From the NCBI RefSeq assembly GCF_900188145.1, contig NZ_FZOJ01000002.1, positions 124,001 through 188,000 of the forward strand: 64,000 nucleotides of DNA, written 5' to 3'. The position numbers and the translations under genes were made by a program. Below are positions 57,468-64,000 of the stretch, one piece after another. Within the stretch, counting starts at the first letter, position 1; each line of letters starts with the position of its first letter. The notes beneath the pieces are model-generated. The model did not search any database and was not told the DNA's origin. It saw only the letters and a program-made list of their open reading frames with translations. Source of the stretch: Anaerovirgula multivorans. Its GTDB lineage: Bacteria > Bacillota > Clostridia > Peptostreptococcales > Natronincolaceae.

Positions 57468-57595
57468 TTATCCTTCGGTGTATTGCTAAGACTCCCGCTT
57501 CTTCAAGCGGGAGATCAAGCACTACATCCTCGAAGTAAATTCGGCTACAATTCAGTGGGAGTAAAAACTCCCTCTGAATTAAGTCTCATTTTATA
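57468..57595 (-). repeat. Omega-RNA-like solo repeat of IS200/IS605 type, fullest copy
   Basis: A 128-bp unit lies between iolD and iolE with no transposase. On the minus strand it holds hairpin GGGAGTTTTTACTCCC, the block TGTAGCCGAATTTACTTCGA, a second hairpin CTCCCGCTT/AAGCGGGAG and an end GTCTTAGCAATACACCGAAG. Three more copies of various lengths lie in the window, all on this strand. The layout recalls the 3' RNA region of TnpB elements; assignment is inference. Confidence 0.6.
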
Positions 57596-57605
57596 TAATA
57601 CAAGA

Positions 57606-59546
57606 TTAATAATGTCTAGCCTTATCAATATTTTTTCTTAAATTCTTATAAACTCCTTGAATTCTTTCACTTTCTGATACTTCTGCCACACCAACCCGCC
57701 ACCATGAATTATATTTATGAATCATTGTCTTTGGTAATACTTTAATGTCAATCAAGGTAGAAACTGTTTGTTTCTTTGAATCTATGATCGCTGCTTTCAG
57801 TTCTTCAATGGTCTTTACTGTATAGGTTTTGCAGCCATAGGATGCGGCATTCATTGCAAAATCAATAGGTACAAATCCTCCAGTTAATTTTCCTGTTGCC
57901 TCATCTCTAAATCTAAATTCTGTTCCAAAGCTGTCCATTCCATGCTCTAGCTGTAGGTTATTGATACAACCAAAGGTCATGTTATCTAGTAGAATAACAT
58001 TGATTTTTTGTCTTTCTTGAATAGAAGTTGGTAGTTCTGAATGCAGCATCATATAGGATCCGTCTCCTACAAAGGTGTATACTTCTTTATCGGGCTCTGC
58101 CATTTTTACACCTAATGAAGCATTTACTTCGTAGCCCATGCAGGAATATCCATATTCCATATGGTATGTGTTTTCTCCTTTTGGTCTCCATGCCCGTTGT
58201 AGGTCTCCTGGTAAGCTGCCTGAAGCGCCTACAATGATATCACTTTCTGATAGCATTTCATTTAGGACACCCAATACTCTTGACTGGGTCAAGCAGGATC
58301 CTGTTAACTCTTGGAATTCTCCAAAAACAGCTTCTCTGTCAATATGGTCGGCAATTTCTGGTACAAAGCCTTCTCCTGTGTATTCTACTGCGTACACACG
58401 GTCAATTTCAGCAATATAGGCTTCTCTTGCTTCTTTTATTTCATTGATATATCCTGTTTTGTACTCTACTTTCTCTAATCCATCATATAATGATGTTAAT
58501 GCAACCTTAGCATCTGCTACTACTTTTACAGCATCTAATTTGTAAGCATCAAATTCTGCTACATTAATGTTTACAAATTCTACTTCTGGGTTTTGGAATA
58601 ACCATTTTGATGAGGTGGTAAAGTCTGTGTATCTTGTACCTACCCCAATCACTAAATCTACTTCTTTAGCAATGGTGTTTGCTGCTAAGCTACCTGTTTC
58701 ACCAATACCACCTAAGTTTAACTCATGGCTCCACACGATTGCACTTTTCCCTGCTTGTGTTTCTCCAAAGGGGATATTAAACTTTTCTGCAAATTTCTTA
58801 AATATATCAGCAGCTTCTGAATAACGGACACCACCACCACAAATTAGCATTGGCTTTTTCTTCTTGGAAATTAATTTTACTGCATCTTGAATCATTTCTG
58901 CAGTTGCTGGTCTTCTTTCTATTCTATGCACTCGTTTTTTGAAGAAATAGTCTGGATAGTCATAAGCTTCTCCTTGCACATCCTGTGGCAGGGCTAGTGT
59001 TACCGCCCCTGTATCTGCTGGATCTGTTAATACCCGCATAGCATTGATACACGCTGTCATCAATTGTTCTGGTCTTGAAATTCTATCCCAGTATTTGCTC
59101 ACTGCTTTGAATGCATCGTTGGTGCTAATGGTTAGATCGTGATACTGTTCAATTTGTTGTAAAACTGGGTCTGGTTGTCTTGTGGCATAGGTATCTCCTG
59201 GTAGGAACAGTACAGGAATTCTATTAGCACTTGCTGTTGCTGCTGCTGTTATCATATTAGCAGCTCCTGGACCTACTGACGATGTACATGCATAGATTTG
59301 CTTTCTGTTAAGCTGTTTTGTAAACCCCATAGCTGCATGTGCCATACCTTGTTCATTTCTTCCTTGATGTACAATCAACTCTCCTGGGTCTTGCTCTAAA
59401 GCTTGCCCTATCCCTAGAACATTACCGTGTCCAAAAATGGTGAAAATACCTTTTACAAATTTTAGTTCAACTCCGTCAACTTCTACATACTGATTGTCAA
59501 GGAATTTTATAAGAGCTTGTGCCATTGTCATACGAATGGTTTTCAT
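57606..59546 (-). CDS. iolD: 3D-(3,5/4)-trihydroxycyclohexane-1,2-dione hydrolase
   Basis: 646 residues of the ThDP enzyme family. The N-terminal domain has [16 protein letters not shown] and [14 protein letters not shown] (the catalytic Glu region); the C-terminal ThDP/Mg motif is [14 protein letters not shown] (G-D-G) ending at [10 protein letters not shown]. It opens the ring to 5-deoxy-glucuronate. GGAGGG precedes the ATG. The stop is followed within ten bases by the solo repeat. Confidence 0.95.
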   Translation of the reverse strand: MKTIRMTMAQALIKFLDNQYVEVDGVELKFVKGIFTIFGHGNVLGIGQALEQDPGELIVHQGRNEQGMAHAAMGFTKQLNRKQIYACTSSVGPGAANMITAAATASANRIPVLFLPGDTYATRQPDPVLQQIEQYHDLTISTNDAFKAVSKYWDRISRPEQLMTACINAMRVLTDPADTGAVTLALPQDVQGEAYDYPDYFFKKRVHRIERRPATAEMIQDAVKLISKKKKPMLICGGGVRYSEAADIFKKFAEKFNIPFGETQAGKSAIVWSHELNLGGIGETGSLAANTIAKEVDLVIGVGTRYTDFTTSSKWLFQNPEVEFVNINVAEFDAYKLDAVKVVADAKVALTSLYDGLEKVEYKTGYINEIKEAREAYIAEIDRVYAVEYTGEGFVPEIADHIDREAVFGEFQELTGSCLTQSRVLGVLNEMLSESDIIVGASGSLPGDLQRAWRPKGENTYHMEYGYSCMGYEVNASLGVKMAEPDKEVYTFVGDGSYMMLHSELPTSIQERQKINVILLDNMTFGCINNLQLEHGMDSFGTEFRFRDEATGKLTGGFVPIDFAMNAASYGCKTYTVKTIEELKAAIIDSKKQTVSTLIDIKVLPKTMIHKYNSWWRVGVAEVSESERIQGVYKNLRKNIDKARHY

Positions 59547-59566
59547 TCTTTATCCCTCCTACTTTT

Positions 59567-60376
59567 CTATTTATCTGGCCAGATTTTAGCATCTGGATCA
59601 AGTAGCCACTTGTGTTCATCAACAAAAATTCTTTCACCAAAACGGCTATCATCTAAATGACGAATCATCCATAGATAATACATTGCATATCCTGGTGCTG
59701 CAGTTTGAGGATGTACTAAATCTCCTGGGATAGCTACTGTATCCATATTCTGTACTTTATATGCATCATCCCCTACGCATGAAAATCCAAAGCCTCCCTC
59801 TGGATAAAAACGATAATGATAGATTTCTGGTTGTGGATGATGATGCGGAGGATAGCTGGAATACTTTCCTGGATGATTGATGACTTCACCTATTACAAGA
59901 TTTGCATCAGGCGCATTTCTATCGTCGAAAATAGTTCTTACAGTTCTTGTTGCAGTTTCGTTTAATGTTCCTGCACCAAACTGTTCGCTTCTACATTCCT
60001 CTTGAGTATATAGCTTTGGGGCAAAGATTTTGTCATTAGTGGTTTGTTGTAAAGCGATTTCTGTATCATCCTTTAGTACAGTAATAGTAACTTCTACATC
60101 CTTAGGTAAATGTAGGCACCAAGGACTTTCTTCAAATAGGGATTGTCTTTTGGCTTCTACTTTATTGCCTTCCCATTCAAATATTACTTCTCCCTGCATT
60201 AATAAGTATGCTCTTTCTAGTGCTGCACTGTTGGTAATCACTTCATCTTTTTTCATTTTGTAAATACCAAAGTCCATCAGCATGTTGCTGGCTACACCAT
60301 CCATTTGTGTAATACTATTAAACCCGTACTGTAAATCTCCTTGTGATTTTATATGCACATCTTTTTTTTCTGTCAT
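59567..60376 (-). CDS. iolB: 5-Deoxy-glucuronate isomerase
   Basis: 269 residues, a double cupin. YSSYPPHHHPQPEIYHYRFY near residues 171-190 holds the metal His/Glu ligands, and NMDTVAIPGDLVHPQTAAPG the third. It converts 5-deoxy-glucuronate to 2-deoxy-5-keto-gluconate. AAGGAGGAGG precedes the ATG. It lies 20 bases before iolD and 60 after iolJ in the operon. Confidence 0.94.
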   Translation of the reverse strand: MTEKKDVHIKSQGDLQYGFNSITQMDGVASNMLMDFGIYKMKKDEVITNSAALERAYLLMQGEVIFEWEGNKVEAKRQSLFEESPWCLHLPKDVEVTITVLKDDTEIALQQTTNDKIFAPKLYTQEECRSEQFGAGTLNETATRTVRTIFDDRNAPDANLVIGEVINHPGKYSSYPPHHHPQPEIYHYRFYPEGGFGFSCVGDDAYKVQNMDTVAIPGDLVHPQTAAPGYAMYYLWMIRHLDDSRFGERIFVDEHKWLLDPDAKIWPDK

Positions 60377-60437
60377 TTCTCCTCCTCCTTACTTTTTTTA
60401 GGGAGGACAGGGTCGTCCTCCCTTACATTTTTATTTA

Positions 60438-61265
60438 CTAAAATCCTAATAGCTGCATCTTTTTTTTCGCTTCTTCTTCTACTTTTATCATAGGTTTTTT
60501 GAAAAGAGGTATTCTATCAAATTCGTTTGGATTGTTTAAAATCTCTTCTCTTAGGGTCTTGCCAAACATCATTCTAAGGGCTGTGCCTATGTTAACTTTA
60601 GCTACATGATAGTTTGTTAGTTTTGATAGGTCTTCATCGGTTATACCTGTTGATCCATGAATAACAAGGGGTACATCTGTTACTCCTTGTATAGCTTTTA
60701 ATCGATCAAACTGTATTTTGGCTCCTTGTGTTTCCATTCTATGAAGGGTTCCAATGGCAACGGCTAGAGCATCTACTCCTGTTGCTTCTGCAAAATGCTT
60801 TGCTTCTTCTGGTTCTGTATAGACTTCTTTGTAGCCTTCTACTCCGCTATAGCCAACTGCTCCGATTTCTGCTTCTACTGAAACATTTAATGGATGGGCT
60901 AGTGCTATGACTTTTTTTGTGTTTTTTATGTTTTCTTCAATGGATAGCTGTGAACCATCATACATCACTGAGGTAAATCCGCTATCGATTGCTCTTTTTA
61001 CTAGGTCTATATCTGTTGCATGATCTAAATGAATGCAAACTGGTACTTTTGCATCTTTTGCCATGGCTGTGAATAGTAGGCCGTAGTACTCAATAGGCAT
61101 ATGGGCTACTGCTACTTTATTGGTCATCAGGATCACTGGTGCTTTTAGGGCTTCTGCTGCTTTTATCACTGCGGAAGCGTCTTCATATCCAAATACGTTA
61201 AAACCAGCGACAGCGCATTTTTTTTCTTTTATTCCCTTTAGGGTTTCTTTAAGGTTTACTAGCAT
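60438..61265 (-). CDS. iolJ: 6-Phospho-5-dehydro-2-deoxy-gluconate aldolase
   Basis: 275 residues of the class II fructose-bisphosphate aldolase family. The zinc motif is CIHLDHATDIDLVKRAI (residues about 76-92), with EAEIGAVGYSG as the second metal region and PLVIHGSTGITDEDL the third. In the iol operon it splits the kinase product to malonate semialdehyde and dihydroxyacetone phosphate. AGGAGGC precedes the ATG. It lies between the acylating dehydrogenase and iolB. DNA from here to about 62650 looks richer in G+C than the rest, which is an impression, not a count. Confidence 0.9.
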   Translation of the reverse strand: MLVNLKETLKGIKEKKCAVAGFNVFGYEDASAVIKAAEALKAPVILMTNKVAVAHMPIEYYGLLFTAMAKDAKVPVCIHLDHATDIDLVKRAIDSGFTSVMYDGSQLSIEENIKNTKKVIALAHPLNVSVEAEIGAVGYSGVEGYKEVYTEPEEAKHFAEATGVDALAVAIGTLHRMETQGAKIQFDRLKAIQGVTDVPLVIHGSTGITDEDLSKLTNYHVAKVNIGTALRMMFGKTLREEILNNPNEFDRIPLFKKPMIKVEEEAKKKMQLLGF

Positions 61266-61279
61266 AATTGGGCTGCCTC

Positions 61280-62659
61280 CTAGTCATTCATTACGTTACC
61301 AAATAGTTCTTCATCGGTTGGTACTACTGGATCAAATGGTCTTGATACCCAGGTGGTATTGATTAGGTGTTTCCATGTAATGTTTTCTGAAGCGATGTTG
61401 CCACCCCATGTTCCGCAGCCTAGGCTGGTGGTGAAGGGCATACCATTAAACCAGTTTCCTGTATTGGCTGGTGCTTGGCCTTGGCGTACGTTCATACGGC
61501 TTACTTTTGTATTTAAGGCTAATTCCATGATATGGTCTTCATTAAAGGAGTGGATACCGCAGGAGTGGCCCATACCTTGATATTTTGTGATTTCGTTTAC
61601 TCGATCTACTGCTTCTTTAAATTCGTTGTATTTAAATAGGGCTGTTACTACTGAAAGTTTTTCTCCTGAGAAGGGGTGTTCTTCTCCTACTCCTGTTTCT
61701 TCTACCATAAAGAATGTTGTGTTTTCTGGTACTTGAAGTCCTGCTACTTCTGCAATAGTTTGAGCTGATTGGGCAATAATTGCTGGATTTAGATGTCCAT
61801 CTACCCACAGGGCATTTTGTAGTTTTACTTTTTCTTCTCCTATTGCTAAATATCCGCCTTCTGCTTGAAGGTTTTTGATTAGTTCGTCATAGATGCTTTC
61901 TTGTATCACTAAGGAGTTTTCTGCTGAGCAGCTGGTGGCAAAGTCAAAGGTTTTACTGATTCTGATTTTTGTTGCTGCGTCTTTTAAATCTGCTGTTTCG
62001 TCTACTACGATGACTGCGTTTCCAGCTCCTACTCCATAGGCTGGTGTTCCGGAGGAGTAGGCTGCTTTTACTAAGGCTGCTCCTCCGGTTGCTAGAATTA
62101 AGTCGCATTGCTGCATTAGTTCGTTGCTGATGTCCATGGTTGGCTCTTCGATGGCGATCACTAAATCTTCTGGTGCACCATATTTTTTTAGGGTTTCTCT
62201 CATGATCTTGGCTATGAAGGTGTTGGTTTTCTTTGTTCTTGGATGGGGTGACATGATGATAGCGTTTCTTCCTTTTAGGGCATGGGCTACTTTTACTGTA
62301 GGGGTTGCTTCTGGATTGGTGCAAGGGATCAGTGCGCCAATAACACCTACTGGTTTCGCTATTTTCATGATTTGTTTTTCTTCATCGATTTCGATCACGC
62401 CAACAGATTTTTTTCCCTTCATATCTCGAACTGCACCTTTGGCTTTTGCCATTAGTTTGTTGTATTTTCCTTCGTAGTTACCCATTCTTGATTCTTCTAC
62501 TGCTAGCTTTGATATTTCTTGAGCTGGGCCATCTTTTACGATATTCCATACTACTGCTTCTACAAGCTGGTCTACCTGCTCTTGTGTGTAGTTTTCGATT
62601 GTTTCTTGGGCCTTTCTGGCTCTTTCCATTAGTCCTGCTACATATTGTTTTGCTTCCAT
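61280..62659 (-). CDS. CoA-acylating aldehyde dehydrogenase, sulfoacetaldehyde dehydrogenase/EutE-like
   Basis: 459 residues. The catalytic Cys lies in FATSCSAENSLVI (near residue 245), the cofactor loop in ATGGAALVKAAYSSGTPAYG, and the C-terminus holds the typical LGCGTWGGNIASENITWKHL and WVSRPFD. This is the acylating AdhE/EutE/SauS branch, not the 490-residue methylmalonate-semialdehyde dehydrogenase that is IolA. In this position it likely turns malonate semialdehyde, or acetaldehyde formed from it, into an acyl-CoA with NAD(P). AAGGAGG precedes the ATG. Confidence 0.88.
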   Translation of the reverse strand: MEAKQYVAGLMERARKAQETIENYTQEQVDQLVEAVVWNIVKDGPAQEISKLAVEESRMGNYEGKYNKLMAKAKGAVRDMKGKKSVGVIEIDEEKQIMKIAKPVGVIGALIPCTNPEATPTVKVAHALKGRNAIIMSPHPRTKKTNTFIAKIMRETLKKYGAPEDLVIAIEEPTMDISNELMQQCDLILATGGAALVKAAYSSGTPAYGVGAGNAVIVVDETADLKDAATKIRISKTFDFATSCSAENSLVIQESIYDELIKNLQAEGGYLAIGEEKVKLQNALWVDGHLNPAIIAQSAQTIAEVAGLQVPENTTFFMVEETGVGEEHPFSGEKLSVVTALFKYNEFKEAVDRVNEITKYQGMGHSCGIHSFNEDHIMELALNTKVSRMNVRQGQAPANTGNWFNGMPFTTSLGCGTWGGNIASENITWKHLINTTWVSRPFDPVVPTDEELFGNVMND

Positions 62660-62714
62660 AGTTCTTTTCCTCCTTTATAGAATTAAATAACTTGAAATAT
62701 TATAATGCGTTTAT

Positions 62715-62803
62715 AAATTTTAATATACTAAGGGCTACATTTGCAGTCCTTGGCTACGTTTTTTAGCCAAGGGCGAAACCGTAGACCGTGTATATTAAAA
62801 TTT
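62715..62803. mobile_element. MITE-like element with perfect 14-bp terminal inverted repeats, copy 1
   Basis: The 89-bp unit begins AAATTTTAATATAC and ends GTATATTAAAATTT, exact complements. Inside are CCTTGGCTA/TAGCCAAGG as a central hairpin and the block GGGCGAAACCGTAGACC. It has no coding capacity and abuts the iolC stop. A second copy in inverse orientation starts at 63929. Confidence 0.75.
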
Positions 62804-62805
62804 GA

Positions 62806-63816
62806 TTATACTGATTGACCTTCTTCTTTTTTGCATTTTTCAATATATGTCTTTACTTCTTCTGCTGTTGGCATGGCATCTGAACAGCTGTGTCTTGAGA
62901 TAACAATTGAGGCTGATGCGCCGCCAAATTCCATACTTTGATCTACATTCCAACCCTCCATTAAGCCATAGATAAAGGCTGAAGCGTAGGAATCTCCTGC
63001 ACCAAAGGTTTTTACTACCTTTGCTGGGAAACTTCTTCCTTTAAAGCTTTCTCCTTCTTTTGTATAGGAGATAGACCCTTCTTTACCATGTTTGATGACT
63101 ACAATTTTTGCGTTGTAATCAAACCATTTCTTTGCTGTTACAAAGTCGTTGTCGTTTCCTGGATTTGTTAGACTTTCCATCATGTCAAATTCTTCTCTTG
63201 TACCGATGATGACATCACATTTTTCTGCTGCTAGGTTATAATAAACAGAGGTTTCATCTGTTGATTTCCAGGTATATGGTCTATAGTCTATATCAAAGAA
63301 AACTACAACATCATGTTTTCTAGCGAAATCTAAAGCTAGGAATACTGCTTCTCTTGAAGGGCTTTGTGCTAATGCAGTACCGGAAATCAGTATAGCTTTT
63401 GCCTGTTTGATATATTCTTCTTTAATATCTTTTGGTTCAAGCTTTAAGTCTACTGCATTCTCTCTATACATTAGGATACTGCAATCTGTTGGACTTTTAA
63501 TTTCGGTGAAGGCTAAACCTGTTTTTGCTCCTGATTGATCTATCACGATGCTAGATGTATCAATGTCTTTTTCCTCCAAGTAACTAACAATAAATCTACC
63601 AAATTGATCATCTGCCACTCTACCAATGAATCCTGCCTTATGACCTAGTACAGCAGTCCCAATGGCTATGTTGGCAGGGGAGCCCCCTACATATTTTGTA
63701 AAGGTGATGGTTTCTTCCATCGGTCTGTTGATTTCATTTGCGTTTAAATCTATGGCCAATCTACCGATTGCAATTAAATCTATGGGTTTTTCTTGATTGA
63801 ATTTCAAATTGTTCAT
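62806..63816 (-). CDS. iolC: 5-Dehydro-2-deoxygluconokinase
   Basis: 336 residues of the PfkB family. N-terminal IAIGRLAIDLNANEI and YVGGSPANIAIGTAVLGHK; the catalytic Asp is in VKTFGAGDSYASAFIYGL. It phosphorylates 2-deoxy-5-keto-gluconate before the aldolase step. AGGTGG precedes the ATG at 63816. It is the first iol gene seen in the window, with a 40-bp palindrome upstream and inverted MITE-like copies on both sides. Confidence 0.93.
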   Translation of the reverse strand: MNNLKFNQEKPIDLIAIGRLAIDLNANEINRPMEETITFTKYVGGSPANIAIGTAVLGHKAGFIGRVADDQFGRFIVSYLEEKDIDTSSIVIDQSGAKTGLAFTEIKSPTDCSILMYRENAVDLKLEPKDIKEEYIKQAKAILISGTALAQSPSREAVFLALDFARKHDVVVFFDIDYRPYTWKSTDETSVYYNLAAEKCDVIIGTREEFDMMESLTNPGNDNDFVTAKKWFDYNAKIVVIKHGKEGSISYTKEGESFKGRSFPAKVVKTFGAGDSYASAFIYGLMEGWNVDQSMEFGGASASIVISRHSCSDAMPTAEEVKTYIEKCKKEEGQSV

Positions 63817-63860
63817 TTCAATACCACCTTGTTTTTCTTTATTGTAAATCTCTTATAGTG

Positions 63861-63900
63861 TAGGTTAAGGTTAAGTTATATATAACTTAACCTTAACCTA
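63861..63900. repeat. Perfect 40-bp palindrome upstream of iolC
   Basis: The half TAGGTTAAGGTTAAGTTATA is followed at once by its exact complement with no loop bases. On the plus strand a TTTTTG run follows, so it can act as a plus-strand terminator; on the minus strand it sits 45 bases before the iolC ATG, where an operator would be expected. Confidence 0.75.
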
Positions 63901-63928
63901 TTTTTGTAGACATGTGACTCTATACTTG

Positions 63929-64000
63929 AATTTTAACATACACGGTCTACGGTTTCGCCCTTGACTCAAAATCATAGCCAAGGACTGCAAATGTAGACCT
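63929..64000. mobile_element. MITE-like element, copy 2, inverse orientation, cut by the window end
   Basis: AATTTTAACATACACGGTCT and the following ACGGTTTCGCCCTTG, then TAGCCAAGGACTGCAAATGT, match the reverse complement of the element at 62715-62803 with a few changes. The far terminal repeat lies beyond base 64000. Confidence 0.72.

Overview
The window looks like a chromosomal segment from a low-GC, anaerobic, Gram-positive bacterium of the Clostridia (a Clostridiaceae/Alkaliphilus-type relative; the genus is inference). Signs are AT-rich DNA, strong GGAGG-type ribosome sites with ATG, GTG and TTG starts, lipoproteins with Gram-positive lipoboxes, an Asp23/Gls24 protein, a PAS-type sigma-54 activator next to a CoA-transferase, a ferredoxin-like formate dehydrogenase catalytic chain, and a Bacillus/Clostridium-type iol operon. 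No rRNA, tRNA or CRISPR array was seen.

Region by region. 0-12.2 kb: an HD-GYP signalling protein (cut by the window edge), an MgtC-family membrane protein, a GNAT acetyltransferase, a beta-CASP metallo-beta-lactamase-fold protein, a 45-residue small protein, an FMN-binding lipoprotein, a metH relic, a TrkH/TrkA potassium system, an L,D-transpeptidase, ApbE and a SerB-like HAD enzyme. 12.3-18.8 kb: cyanophycin synthetase with cyanophycinase (nitrogen storage), a Na/phosphate cotransporter-PhoU fusion with three Pho-box-like repeats upstream, and a cation diffusion facilitator. 18.9-26.3 kb: a racemase, a lone acyl carrier protein, a His/Met/Pro-rich repeat protein, Asp23/Gls24, MobA, a Cys-rich metallochaperone-like protein, a HAD enzyme, a polar amino-acid ABC transporter and a YdjM-like membrane protein. 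26.4-34 kb: a two-subunit CoA-transferase with a clear -24/-12 promoter and its sigma-54 activator, a structured RNA candidate with its own terminator, a LysR regulator and an 890-residue formate dehydrogenase. 34-37.3 kb: a transaldolase and a decayed ribose-type ABC locus (intact binding protein, internally deleted ATPase).

38-51.8 kb is the least ordinary part. A LacI regulator, a PfkB kinase, an endonuclease/exonuclease/phosphatase-fold enzyme, a secreted Kelch plus purple-acid-phosphatase-like protein, a complete ferric-type (AfuABC-like) ABC transporter and a HAD protein lie on one strand. A 14-bp operator (CTTATACGTTTAAG) recurs upstream of lacI and three times upstream of the HAD gene. 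I read this as a candidate uptake and dephosphorylation system for an organophosphate such as a sugar or inositol phosphate. Beside it are relics of a second transporter of the same class, a third mgtC start and an IS605-type RNA-like repeat.

52-64 kb: a GntR regulator and then a complete myo-inositol catabolic operon in the order iolC, acylating aldehyde dehydrogenase, iolJ, iolB, iolD, iolE, iolI, iolG, iolH. The usual methylmalonate-semialdehyde dehydrogenase (iolA) is replaced in position by a sulfoacetaldehyde/EutE-type CoA-acylating enzyme. The operon is interrupted by two solo omega-RNA-like repeats and by a small element with perfect 14-bp terminal inverted repeats. A second copy of that element lies in inverse orientation on the other side of iolC.
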